Assembly (NCBI GenBank): GCA_000733355.1
Contig: JNVV01000086.1
Coordinates: 25,846 to 89,845, forward strand
Direction: 5' to 3'
DNA length: 64,000 bases
Source of the DNA: Falciphora oryzae
Taxonomy: Eukaryota > Ascomycota > Sordariomycetes > Magnaporthales > Magnaporthaceae
Made by a program: the position numbers and the translations under genes. Positions 33,587 to 45,348 of the stretch are shown in pieces (the stretch's first letter is position 1; the number at the start of each line of letters is the position of its first letter). The notes below the pieces were generated by a model. The model had not been told where the DNA came from and ran no database searches. It saw only the letters and a list, made by a program, of their open reading frames with translations.

Positions 33587-36500
33587 CTATCCTCCTCTTC
33601 CTAGGGCGCGTCTCGAGACCTTTTGAAGCCCGCTTAAGGGATGCGGCTGTGCCTATATTATCTTGTGGCACGCGGGGGTCCTTAAGCTTATCGGGGTTGA
33701 GCCGATAAAAGGCAACAACGTGTTGTTTAGATCCGTCGGTATCGAAATGCTCCCAAGGTTCCCACGTCCAGTCCTTTTTTCGTAGGTAATCTTCCCATCG
33801 GACAAGGTAACGAACCTTCCCGCCTGTATCCATAAAATCCATAACCTTTTTTATAACGAAATCTCCTATAACCGAAGGGGCCTCCCGCAGTACCTGGTCA
33901 GGGTTAGGTCGTGCCTGAATGCCAAAGCGGTAGGGTTCGATAAAGGACACGTGGAAAGCGTTATGGATTTTCCAGGTTTTAGGCAGGGCCAGTCGTACCG
34001 CCGTAAGAGAAATAACCTTAAGGATCCGGAAGGGCCCGAGCATTTTGGCATCGAGTTTCTTGGCGGGGCGACGGGTCTTTATGTGCCGGGCGTTTAACAT
34101 AACGAACTGTCCTTTGGTAAGGACCGGCGAGGGGCTTCTCTTTTTGTCGGCCCAATGCTTCATTCGTTCCCGGGCTTTCTCGAGGTGTTGCTTGGCTTTT
34201 TCGTGCACCTGGGTCATCCAATGCCGGTACAGTTGGCTTGCTGGATTGCGTACTCGTCCTGGGAGAGGGGGATTATTGGAAGCTGGGTGGTACCCGTAGT
34301 TGGCGAAAAAGGGAGTAATGGAAGTACTTGCCGAAAATGTATTATTATAAGCAAATTCCGCCGTGGGTAACAGCTCGACCCAATTAGTCATTTCGTAATT
34401 TACGAAAGACCTAAGGTAGGCTTCCAGGCTTTAATTAAGCCTTTCGGTTTGTCCATCCGTTTGGGGATGGAAGGCAGTGCTTATTCTTGGCTTAATGCCT
34501 ACCAAACGGAGGAAATCTTTCCATAAGTGGCTCGTAAATCTGGAATCTCTATCAAAAATAATATCCAAAGGCACACCGTGCAGTCGCCAGTATTCTTTGG
34601 CGAAAATGCGGATAAGGTCATCCGATTTCTTACCCTCGATTTTAAGGGGGACGAAATGCGCCATCTTAGTAAAGGGGTCTACCATTACCCAGATTGAATC
34701 GCACCCATCGCTTAAAGGGAGGTCCGTGATGAAGTCCATGGCCACCGTCTTCTAGGGCTGGTAATGCAGCTCCATGGGTTGTAGGGGTCCAAAGGGGGCG
34801 TGCCTTGGGGCTTTATTGCGTTGGCACTCCAGGCATCCCCTTACGTATTCCCGGACTTTTGCCTCGATATTGGGCCACTAAAAGTGCCGAGTAATTAACT
34901 CGAGGGTTTTATCCATACCCATATGTCCAGCGACTTTTGTGTCATGTTCGGACTCGAGGACTTCCTTTTGCAGGGCCTCCGTTGGCACCCACAGCCTTTC
35001 CTTATGATAAAGGAGGCCATCCTCAACTTCTTCACCCTTTTCGGGCTTTTAAAGGCGGCCCTGGTATTCGGAATCCGATATACCAGCTTGCTTAACTTTG
35101 TTAGTAAATTCCGTAGCCCATTTTAGGACTGGAATACTGCAAAGCCGGCCTGGGGATAAGAGGAAAGAAGGTGCTTTTTGCGGCAACGCTTCTTCTATGG
35201 GGTTATCTTTTTGTCCTTCCAGGGCCGAAATTTTTGCTAGGAAGTGTTTTTTTTGCAGGATCGTCGTAATCGGCTGATCCTTATTCCCCCCTTTCTTAGG
35301 CTTGTGCTGGGGTAATTTCGACAGCACATCGGCCTTTTTATTTTGCTTTCCTGGCCGGTAGTTGATTATAAACCAATAACCAGCTAGCTGTTGTGCCCAT
35401 TTGGCTTGCTTTCGATTAAGGACTTTGGCCGTTAGGAAGTATTCGAGGTTTCGGTAATCCGTATAAACCTCTATCCGGTGTTTCGCCCTTTTGAGGTAAT
35501 GCCTCCACCTAGCGAAACAGTCGACGACTGCCAAAAGTTCCTTATCGTGGATTTCATAGTTGATTTCGGCGGGCGACATTTTGCGTAAATGGAAGGTAAC
35601 GGGGTGCAGTTTATTGGTTTCGGGGTCCTTTTGGGATAACACCCCTCCAAGGGCAAAGTCCGAGGCGTCTATTTCGATTTGCGCCGGGAGAAACGGATCG
35701 AAATGCCGGAGTATCGGAGGCGAAACGAAAGCGATTTTGAGAGCTTCGAAGGCCTGTTCCATTTCGGGGGTCCATCGCCATTGGCTTTTAGGCAAGGCGT
35801 TGGCCGTCGTTATAGGCCTAACGATTTTGGAAAACCCTTTAATAAACCTCCTGTAAAAGTTGGCGAAGCCAATAAAGGATTGGGAGTCCTTAAGGCACTT
35901 GGGGGCTTTTTATTGGATAATAGCATTAACTTTGTCCTTGGACATTGCGATGCCCTCGGGTCCTATTATGTGACCAAGGAATTCGACTTCGTGTACCCCC
36001 TAAACGCATTTGCGAGGGGCCACGGCCAGGTTGTGTTTAGTAAGGCGGCGAAGCACTTCCTTTACCAAACTATCGTATTGTTCCTTAGTTTTTGCGTATA
36101 TTAGGAGGTTATCCAAATATACGAGGAGCCCGGCATCGATAAAGTCCATAAAAATATGGTTCATCATGCTTTGGAAGGTAGCGGGGGCGTTAATAAGGCC
36201 CATAGGCATAACCGTAAACTCGAAGACGCCGTATTTGCAACGGAAGGCCGTAAGCCATTCGTGCCTTTTTTTCATCCAAATTAAGTTAAACCCGGTTTTA
36301 AGGTCGATTTTCGTCTTCCATTTGGCATTCCGAAGTCGATCCTAGAGCTCCGTAATAAGCGGGATAAGGCACCGAATCGGAATCGTTTTAGCGTTCACGT
36401 CCCTATAGTCGACCACTACCTTTAAAGGATCGAGGGGGTCTTTCTTTTCTGCGAACATAAAGGGCGAACTGTTAGCAGTTTTGCATGGCCTAGCCCGGCC

Positions 36501-37298
36501 GATTCGTATCTGCTTTTCCAGCCACGGCTTTAAGACATCCAATTCCCTTTAGCTCATTAGGTACAAGGGACCATGGGTTAATTAAGCTCCTTCCTTAAGA
36601 TGAATCTCATGGTCCCAAGGCTAATGATCGGGAAAACGGGTGGCAGCCGCTTCCGTCATAATAGGGAGAAATTCCCTAAACTCCTGTGGCACCGATTCGA
36701 GGCCGTCCGAATCTGCTTTGGTCACTTCCTTAAGGGAAGGAATACCGTGCCCGTATTTAATAGCGGCGATAACTGCAGGTTCGGTTATTTTCATATTCTC
36801 CCGAAAGCGTAAGCCTCGGGGCGGCCGTAAATCTTATGGCTTCCGTGCCCGGGGCTTGTTGCACTTCCGGCATTTATCCGAATCCATCCGGATATCCCGA
36901 AGGTCGCGATCTAATAGCCCCAGCGGTAGGTGTTGCCTTTGCCATGCGAAGGGTAGGATAACGTCGCAATCTGGATCCGTAGGACTAACTTCGAACGTTT
37001 CCGTAAAATAGTGCGTTTTGTGCCGGAGGGTAACGTCGACAACTAGTTGCTTTCCGGCCTCTGGTTCGATTCTCCCTGAAAAGGAGGTTATTACGCGAGG
37101 GATGGCTTTGTTAACCAAATGGCCTGGAAGTTGCTTAGCTATTTTGTCCGAAATAACCTTCGTGTCGCTGCCACCGTCCAAAAGCACCCGGACAGGTATT
37201 TCCTTCGACCCCCTCGCCCGTATATACATGCGAAGGATTGGCCTTGCGAGTTCCCTATCCGTTAGGGGCCTTCGTGCAGCAGCGACGGTCGATGGTTG
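33555..37298 (-). pseudogene. Gypsy-3b pro-pol with chromodomain (lightly mutated)
   Basis: Single frame with gag, from the UGA at 37301 down to 33555, ending about 30 bp inside the LTR. Protease: VRVLLDGGSDTKVIS near 37180, with Asp-Gly-Gly at the active site. RT (36000-36680): VVVDYRDVNAKTIPIR, MPMGLINAPATFQSM, and VYLDNLLIYA where YLDD is expected. RNase H (35049-35795): QIEIDASDFALGG, DKELLAVVDCF. The integrase zinc region is near 34880-35000; the core (34431-34745) has AMDFITDLP, DRDSRF and TAFHPQTDGQTERLN. Chromodomain near 33760-33860: VRYLVRWEDYLRKKDWTWEP. About a dozen TAG/TAA stops make it non-functional. Confidence 0.92.
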
Positions 37299-39887
37299 TC
37301 AACAGTTATCGTCCGATTCCGAATCCGATAATTTAAAGATTCGTGGTTCGCTCGGGGCTTCCGAAGCGAGGCCGGCGATTTTGGCCCTTTTTGCCTGTGG
37401 CTGTTCCTCCTATTCGTCCGTTGCCGGGCGTTTAAGGATGGATTTGGCACCGGCCGTTTTTGCTGGTGTAGGAGGGAGTTCCTTGCCGTTAGTGTCCTTT
37501 TTTGCGTAGCATTCCAACGTGTGGTGCCCTTCTCTTCCACAACGCCAGCAATCGGCTTTGGCCATCTTTCGTGCGTCGATATCGCGTTGTTCGATTCCTT
37601 CGAGTGCCAATTTGGTGGTAGTCCAAATGTTACTCTTTTTATCGGCCTTATCGTTGGCTTTCTTTCCGGAACGGGAGCTTGAGGATGGACTTGGGTTCCT
37701 GTTTTTGGAGCCTTTGCCGCGGCGACGGCCCGCGTTCGAGCGCTCCTAATTCGAAGCGGGCTCGTCTTTTCCCTTTTCCTTTTGGCCCGTTCCTTGCATC
37801 AAAGCCTTAATGGAGGCTCTATCCGCGAGCTTTTGCTCGTAAGTGATCCCTGCCTCTTGGAAGGCTTCGAGGAATTCGGCGTCGTTTGTAAGGATTCGAC
37901 CTTTATTAGCATATACCAAATCGGCGATACCTTCGGGTAGCGAAGATCGGACGAAATCCCGGAAGGTCGTGCCGGTCCATCGAGTAGTGATATTGTACTG
38001 CCCCAACTCCGTTAAGTAGCTGACGATATCGCCGTTGTACTTTAGGGACCGGAGCTTTCTGGCATCGGTTCGTTCCTCGTTAGGGTCCTTATAGTGCTCC
38101 TCCAGCGACGAAGCGTATCCTTTCCAGGAATTTTGAACGTTCATAAATTCTAGTGAACGTGCCCTGGCCACGTGCCATTGGAGGGCGGCTCCTTTTAGGA
38201 GGGACCCGACCCAAATGATGCGGTGCGGGTCACCCGTAAAGCTTTAGGGGCAGGCGTTCATATAGGCCTGTACCACGAACCACCAGTCTTTAAATTTGGT
38301 GCGGTCCCCTTCAAAAGCGCTGGGGGCTTTGAGTTGCACGGGGTTGACCATAAAAACCGTGCCTTAGGAAATTCCCCTAAGGGGTTGCGAGGCCCTATCG
38401 TCTGGCGGAGAGGGTAATCGGAACAGCCGTAGCCTTCGGTTAGGAGGTCGCGGTGGCAGGTTATTATCGCTATCATCCGATTCCGAAAAGTCCGAAAAGT
38501 CCGGATTACCGGCGGGTTGTCCCTGTGTCCGTCCCGGCGTAATGCTTATGCGGGCTTGGTTTGCTCGGGTTTGTAAGTCCCTTAGGGTCCTTTCCATTTG
38601 TGCGGCTAGCAAGCCGGCGTTCGATCCGACGATCCGTTCCCGCGCCATTGAGCTTGTTTGTTTAAAAGCGGAAGGCGGAAGTATATCGGTATCAATTTCG
38701 GCCCGATCTTCCCTAGTAGGGACGGGTACGTCCTGGGGAGAGCTTCGGTTTAATCCGGGTTGTTAAGACGATCGTTGCAGGGCCGAAAGTACAGTAGCTG
38801 ATTTAGGCCGCTTTCTTTGTGCTGCAAGCCGCCGGCTTTCCCGTACGGCGTTTTTAACAAGCTGGTAAGTTTGGGCTAATATGCGTCGCTCGGCTTCGGT
38901 AAGGGCCTTAAGCGAAACATGCTCCTTGGTTAGGAGATCCTGGATTTGGGCATCCTTATCGGCGGCCCAGTTAGTGACTCCCTTTTCGAAGGTGGAAAGC
39001 CGTGCTTGTAGGTTTTGCAAGTGGTTTTGTTGGGCCCGAGTAACATCCCGGAGCTGAATTAGGGCCTCCGAACGGGTTTGTTGCTTTTTGGCCAAAGTGG
39101 CAACCGTAGCCCAAACTTGTTATGCAAATGCCTGGCTTTTTCCGATAATCCGTTGCCGGAATGCCTTTTATTAATCGGCGGAAGCGATTAGGCCTTCCTT
39201 ATATAAGGAGACGACGGTATGGTACGCGTGGGTGATGCGGTCGTAATAGGTCCCGATTTCGCGGATTTGTTCCCGATCGGCGAGGATTTCCTGGCTCACA
39301 CTTCGGGATAGGGCCGAAATTGCTTCGTGCGTACTGATGAATTCCCGCTGGATTTCGGTCATCCAGCCCGGGGGGTCCTAAAGGCGTCCCACGGATATAA
39401 GGGCTTGTTGTTCGAAGGCCATGTTGAAGGGGGGTGCCGAATACAGGATAAGTGCCCCCTGATCGTCAAGCATAGGGGTATCTTGACGTTCTTCCGGTGT
39501 AGACCGGGAGGGGCCTTCGGGGGCTTTTCCGGCCGCTTTTTCAGATTGGGCCGGCATGGTATCGGCAGGTATATCGGAATCGCTGGGCAAGGAAGGGGAT
39601 TCCGTTGATTCCACGGCCGGCATGCCAAAGTCGCTTGGTAGGGAAGGAGATGTCGTTGTAGACGAGATGAGGGGGTCCGGTTCCCTGTACTCCTGGGCAG
39701 CGTAAAGTCCCAAAGGTGCAAGGGAGATCTTCCGGCCTTTTTTGGAGTCCCGTGATTTCGCCAGGGCGATTGAGAGGGTGAAACGACCCTCTTGTATATT
39801 CTTCTCGCTTTCACCCGTTCGAGAACACCGGTGACAGTTAAAATGTTTATGGTGTGGCCCCAGGGTTTTATTCGCTAAAGAAGGCAA
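37299..39887 (-). pseudogene. Gypsy-3b gag with a divergent capsid
   Basis: Gag from ATG 39887 (MPSLANKTLGPHHKHFNCHR) in the same frame as pol. Its first third (39887-38770) and its end (37750-37299, with zinc knuckle CWRCGREGHHTLEC near 37520-37560) closely match copies 3a and 3c. The middle (about 38760-37780, WWFVVQAYMNACP, IADLVYANKGRILTNDAEFL) is clearly different in sequence while keeping a gag/capsid layout. The segment looks exchanged by recombination with a related element. It ends at TGA 37299-37301 followed by CAA, a stop shared with copy 3c; the other stops are TAA or TAG. Confidence 0.9.
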
Positions 39888-39935
39888 CAGTTGGGGTTTG
39901 GGGGTGCCGACTGACAGGGCCTCTCCAGAGCTTAG

Positions 39936-39956
39936 NNNNNNNNNNNNNNNNNNNNN
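39936..39956. other. Assembly gap (21 N)
   Basis: Falls about 60 bp before the expected 5' LTR of copy 3b and removes that LTR together with the 5' part of copy 3c. Sequence on its right restarts inside gag in the opposite orientation. Confidence 1.
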
Positions 39957-40699
39957 CCAAAAAGATGAGGGAGCTTAAGTATAAGGGAGATACCGTTCAG
40001 TACCTTACTGAACTTCTCGACCTTAATGAAGCGGTGCAATGGTCGGGCGTTATGTTCAGGGAGCACATTTCCCGCACCCTCCCAAAGGAAATTACCAAAT
40101 TGGTATATTCCCGTTGCGGAGGAGTCCCTGATACGGACGAAGAATTCCTCGCCGCAATCCAGGAAGCCGGCAAAATCCACGAGGTTATGCTCCAGGACCC
40201 TGGGCTAACCCCGAAGGATAAGGGGAAAGACGAGCCCGTTTCGACTTCGGAGCGCTCGAACGCGGGCCGTCGCCAAGGCAAGGGCTCCAAGGACAAGAGC
40301 CAAAGTCCATCCTCAAGCTCCCGTTCCGGAAAGAAGGCCAACGATAAGGCTGCCAACAAGAAAAGTAACGTTTGGACTACGACCAAACTGGCACTCGAAG
40401 GGGTCGAACAACGCGATATCGACGCACGAAAGTTGGCCAAAGCCGACTGCTGGCGCTGTGGAAGAGAAGGGCACCACACGTTGGAATGCTACGCCAAAAA
40501 GGACACCAACGGCAAGGAACTTCCTCCTGCACCGGCAAAGACGGCCGGCGCCAAGTCTATCCTTAAACGCCTTGCGACGGACGAACAGGAGGAACAGCCA
40601 CAGGCTAAAAGGGCCAAAATTGCAGGCCTCGTTTCGGAAGCCCCAAGCGAAACACGAATCTTTGAATTGTCAGATTCGGAATCGGACGATGACTGTTGA
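39957..40699 (+). pseudogene. Gypsy-3c gag, C-terminal part (frame open)
   Basis: Begins after the gap at KMRELKYKGDTVQYLTELLD. It contains the end of the capsid (same type as 3a), a basic Ser/Lys-rich linker and the zinc knuckle CWRCGREGHHTLEC near 40447-40490, and ends SESDDDC before TGA at 40697-40699. No RIP stop occurs here, whereas the same stretch of copy 3a has several. The apparent start at 39854 lies in copy 3b sequence across the gap and is not real. Confidence 0.88.
40697..40699 (+). promoter_or_regulatory. In-frame UGA between gag and pol (possible readthrough stop)
   Basis: TGA followed by CAA at exactly the gag/protease border in copy 3c and in copy 3b (37299-37301). gag and pol share one frame on both sides. 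Every other in-frame stop seen in these copies is TAG or TAA. UGA followed by C is a known leaky context, so regulated readthrough is a fair reading. Confidence 0.5.
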
Positions 40700-43600
40700 C
40701 AACCATCGACTATCGCTGCTGCCCGAAGGCCCCTAACGGATAAGGAGCTCGCAAGGCCGATCCTCCGTATGTATATACGGGCAAAGGGATCGAAGGAGAT
40801 ACCTGTTCGGGTCCTTTTGGACGGAGGCAGCGATACGAAGGTTATTTCGGACAAAATAGCCAAGCAGCTTCCAGGGCATTTGGTTGACAGAGCTATTCCC
40901 CGCATTATGACTACCTTTTCAGGGGCGGTCGAACCAAGGGCCGGAAAGCAACTAGTGGTCGACGTTACCCTCCGGCACAAAACGCACTATTTTACGGAAA
41001 CGTTCGAAGTTAGTCCTACGGATCCAGATTGCGACGTTATCCTACCCTTCGCATGGCAAAGGCAACACCCACCGTTGGGCTTATTGGATCGCGACCTTCA
41101 AGATATCCGCATGGATTCGGACAAATGCCGGAAGTGCAACAAGCCCCGGGCCCGGAAGCCACAGGACTTACGGCCCCTAAAAGGCTTACGCCTTCGGGAA
41201 GATATGAAAACGGTCGAACCCGCAGTTATTGCGGCCATTAAGTACGGGCATGGTATTCCTTCCCCTAAGGAAGTGGCCAAAGCAGATTCGGACGGCCTCG
41301 AATCGGTACCAGAGGAGTTTAGGGAGTTCCTTCCTATTATGACGGAAGCGGCCGCTACCCGTTTTCCCGATCATCAGCCCTGGGACCACGAAATTCACCT
41401 AAAAGAAGGAGCCCAATTAACCCATAGCCCCTTATACCAAATAAGCCAAAGGGAGCTGGACGTTTTAAAACCTTAGCTGGAAAAGCATATGCGAACCGGC
41501 AAAGTTAGGCCATGCAAAACTGCCAACAGTTCGCCCCTTATGTTCGCAGAAAAGAAAGACCCCCTCGATCCTTTAAAAGTGGTGGTCGACTACAAGGACG
41601 TGAACGCTAAAACGATTCCGATTCGGTGCCCTATCCCGCTTATTACGGAGCTCCAGGATCGACTTCGGAATGCCAAATGGAAGACGAAAATCGACCTCAA
41701 AACCGGGTTTAACCTGATTCGGATGAAGAAAGGGCACGAATGGCTTACGGCCTTCCGCTGCAAATACGGCGTCTTCGAGTTCACGGTTATGCCTATAGGC
41801 CTTATCAACGCCCCCGCCACCTTCCAAAGCATAATGAACCATATCTTTATGGACCTTATCGATGCCGGGCTCCTTGTGTATTTGGATAACCTCCTAATAT
41901 ACGCAAAAACCAAGGAACAACACGATAGTTTGGTAAAGGAAGTGCTTCGCCGCCTTACCAAACACAACCTGGCCGTAGCCCCTCGCAAATGCGTTTAAAG
42001 GGTACACGAAGTCGAGTTCCTTAGTCACATAATAGGACCCGAGGGCATCGCAATATCCAAGGACAAGGTTAATGCTATTATCCAATGGAAGACCCCCAAC
42101 TGCCTTAAGGACTCCCAGTCGTTCGTCGGCTTTGCCAACTTTTACAGGAGGTTTATTAAGGGGTTTTCAGGAATCGTTAGGCCTATAACGACGGCCAACG
42201 CCCTGCCAAAAAGCCAATAGCGATGGACCCCCGAAATGGGACAAGCCTTCGAGGCTCTTAAAGTCGCTTTCGTTTCGCCTCCGATACTCCGGCATTTCGA
42301 TCCGTTTCTCCCGGCGCAAATCGAAGTAGACGCTTCGGACTTTGCCCTTAAAGGGGTGCTATCCCAAAGGGACCCCGAAACCAACAAACTGCACCCCGTT
42401 GCCTTCCATTCGCGCAAAATGTCACCCGCCGAAATCAACTATGAAATCCACGATAAAGAACTTTTAGCGGTCGTCGACTGTTTCGCTAGGTGGAGGCATT
42501 ACCTCGAAGGGGCAAAGCACCGGATAAAGGTTTATACGGATCACCGGAACCTCGAATATTTCCTGACAGCCAAAGTCCTTAATCGAAGGCAAGCCAAATG
42601 GGCACAACAGCTGGCTGGTTATTGGTTTATAATTAACTACCGGCCAGGAAAGCAAAATGAAAAGGCCGATATGCTGTCGAGATTACCCCAGCACAAGCCT
42701 GAAAAAGGGGGGAGTGAGGATCAGCCGATTACGACGATCCTGCAAGAAAAACACTTCCCAGCAAGAATTTCGGCCCTGGAAGGACAAGGAGATAACCCCA
42801 TGGAAGAAGTTTTGCCGCAAGGAGCACCTTCTTTCCTCCTATCCCCAGGCCGGCTTTGCAGTATTCCAATCCTAAAATGGGCTACGGAATTTACTAACAA
42901 AATTAAGCAAGCTGGTATATCGGATTCCGAATACCAGGGCCGCCTCCAAAAGCCCGAAAAGGGTGAAGAAGTTGAGGATGGCCTCCTTTATCATAAGGAA
43001 AGGCTGTGGGTGCCAACGGAGGCCCTGCAAAAGGAAGTCCTCGAGTCCGAACATGACACAAAAATCGCTGGACATATGGGTATGGATAAAACCCTCGAAT
43101 TAATTACTCGGCACTTTTAGTGGCCCAATATCGAGGCAAAAGTCCGGGAATACGTAAGGGGATGCCTGGAGTGCCAACGCAATAAGGCCCCAAAGCATGC
43201 CCCCTTTGGACCCCTATAACCCATGGAGCTGCATTACCAGCCCTAAAAGACGGTGGCCATAGACTTCATCACGGACCTCCCTTTAAACGACGGGTGCGAT
43301 TCAATCTGGGTAATAGTAGACCCCTTTACCAAGATGGCGCATTTCGTCCCCCTTAAAATCGAGGGTAAGAAGTCGGATAACCTTATCCGCATCTTCGCCA
43401 AAGAATACTGGCGATTGCACGGTGTGCCTTTGGATATTATCTCTGATAGAGATTCCAGATTTACGAGCCACTTATGGAAAGATTTCCTCCGTTTGGTAGG
43501 CATTAAGCCAAAAATAAGCACTGCCTTCCATCCCCAAACGGATGGACAAACCGAAAGGCTTAACCAAAGCCTGGAAGCCTACCTTAGGTCTTTCGTAAAT

Positions 43601-44440
43601 TACGAAATAACTAACTGGGTCGAGCTGTTACCTACGGCGGAATTTGCCTATAATAATATATCTTCGGCAAGTACCTCCATTACTCCCTTTTTCGCCAACT
43701 ACGAGTACCACCCAGCTTCCAATAATCCCCCTCTCCCAGGACGAGTACGCAATCCAGCAAGCCAACTTTACCGGCATTGGATAACCCAGGTGCACGAAGA
43801 AGCCAAACAACACCTCAAAAAAGCCCGGGAACGAATAAAGCATTGGGCCGACAAAAGGAAAAGCCCCTCGCCGGTCCTTACCGAAAGACAGTTCGTTATG
43901 TTAAACGCCCGGCACATAAAAACCCGTCGCCCCGCTAAAAAACTCGATGCCAAAATGCTCGGGCCCTTCCGGATCCTTAAGGTTATCTCTCCCACGGCGG
44001 TACGACTGGCCCTGCCTAAAACCTGGAAAATCCATAACGCTTTCCACGTATCCCTCATCGAACCCTACCGCTTTAGCATTCAAGCACGACCTAACCCTAA
44101 CCAGGTATTACGGGAAGCCCCTTCGGTTATAAAAGATTTCGTTATAAAAAAAGTTATGGATTCCATGGATATAAACGGGAAAGTTCGTTACCTTATCCAA
44201 TAGGAAGATTACCCACGCAAAAAGGACTAGACGTAGGAACCTTGGGAGCATTTCGATACCGACGGATCTAAGCAACACGTTATTGCCTTTCATCGGCTCA
44301 ACCCCGATAAGCCTAAGGACCCCCGCGTGCCACAAGACATAGGCACGGCCGCATCCCTTAAACGGGCCTCGGAAGGTCTCGAAACGCGCCCTAAAAAGAG
44401 GAGGATAGTGTCACACGAAAGACCCCGTGGACCTAACTAG
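40700..44440 (+). pseudogene. Gypsy-3c pro-pol with chromodomain (lightly mutated)
   Basis: Same frame as gag 3c and same domain order as copy 3b: protease (VRVLLDGGSDTKVIS near 40805-40850), a conserved CRKCNKPRARKP spacer (near 41126), RT (41489-41998; VYLDNLLIYA near 41875-41905, again Asn for the second catalytic Asp), RNase H (42236-42560, QIEVDASDFALKG), integrase zinc region (43060-43180), core (43253-43600: AIDFITDLP, SDRDSRF, FHPQTDGQTERLN) and a chromodomain near 44150-44250 that has lost two Trp codons to TAG. It ends with TAG at 44438-44440, 32 bp into the LTR. Long segments are open; about ten stops break it. Confidence 0.92.
44393..44405 (+). promoter_or_regulatory. Polypurine tract of Gypsy-3c
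   Basis: AAAAAGAGGAGGA ends three bases before the 3' LTR, as expected for the plus-strand primer; the same tract precedes the 3' LTR of copy 3b. Confidence 0.75.
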
Positions 44441-44703
44441 TCGGCATCACGAGTCGGCTTTACGGAGGTTCGAAAACCCGCATAAGCGGTCAGCGGCCCC
44501 AAGGCCAAGCGGTGAAGGTCGGAAGGCAGTGTAAATCATGTACTCGATACTTCGCACGGATCACAAAGGGTCTATATAAACCCTGCCATCTCCTATGTCC
44601 TTCACGAAAGATTCCTCCCTCCTCAAGCATCTCTTAAGCCCATAAAAAGATTATCTGCAATCTAGAGATTCTTTCTCCAAGCCGTCTTTGACCCCTTGTT
44701 ACA
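44409..44703 (+). repeat. Gypsy-3c 3' LTR
   Basis: 295 bp, TGTCACACGA...CTTGTTACA, followed by the target duplication GTAAC (44704-44708) that matches 30420-30424. Confidence 0.93.
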
Positions 44704-45348
44704 GTAACTAAAGTCGAGTTCCTTTCGGCGTTTAAAGCGGCATTTTTTAACTTTATAACCGAAGGAAACATCCGAGGAGGTTTCCGAAAGGCTGGCTTTA
44801 CTCCTTTCAATTCGGTATCGGTTTTGGAAAAGCTGGATGTAAGGCTACGAACTTTAACGCCCCCGAAGGAGCCCCTAAGCGACGCTGAACCTTGGACCTC
44901 CAAAACGCCCAGGACAGCCAGGGAAGCAATTTCGCAGTCCGAACATATCAAAACTCGAATTTCCAATCACCGAAGCAGCTTTCCGACATCCATTAATATA
45001 GCTGTGGACCAAATTGCAAAAGGGGCGAAGGCGATTATGTACGAAATGGCCCTTTTCCGAGCAGAAGTGTTTACGCTTAAAAAGGCGAACGAAGTATTAA
45101 GCAAACGCCGGAAGGCCAAAAAAACACGTGTCCAATTTAAAGGGTTATTTACTATTAAAAAGGTACGAGATGTGCTGGACCAAGAGGCGCTGGATGGATA
45201 GCTACAGCAAAAAATGCGCGATCATAGGGGTCGGGAAAGGAGGGCGACGACGATTCGTCGGCAATATAGCACCTGCGGCAAAACCGGACATAATGCGCGC
45301 ACCTGTTAAAAGGAAATGGAAATGTCCGATATATACAGTTCCGAGTAG
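44704..45348 (+). pseudogene. Pogo-C transposase, C-terminal third (RIP-mutated)
   Basis: Picks up the frame left at 30424 (NYVT | VTKVEFLSAFKAAFF). It holds the post-DDE region (VLEKLDVRLRTLTPPKEP), the Lys/Arg-rich coiled stretch (ALFRAEVFTLKKANEVLSK) and the remains of the zinc knuckle. Stop TAG at 45346-45348. An open frame at 44824-45198 is genuine; a TAG at Gln breaks it before the knuckle. Confidence 0.88.

Larger units (their letters stand above)
30425..44703. mobile_element. Gypsy-3 nest: three copies of one chromovirus family
   Basis: 14.3 kb between duplicated GTAAC (30420-30424 and 44704-44708). Left: copy 3a, + strand, 5' LTR and gag, ending at 33300. Middle: copy 3b, - strand, 3' LTR at 33301 and a full gag-pol to 39887, its 5' LTR lost in a gap. 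Right: copy 3c, + strand, starting in gag after the gap and ending with a 3' LTR at 44703. The outer duplication says 3a's 5' LTR and 3c's 3' LTR belong to one insertion, into which 3b jumped; but about 640 bp of gag is present in both 3a and 3c, so the gap region is misassembled or recombined. Confidence 0.85.
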
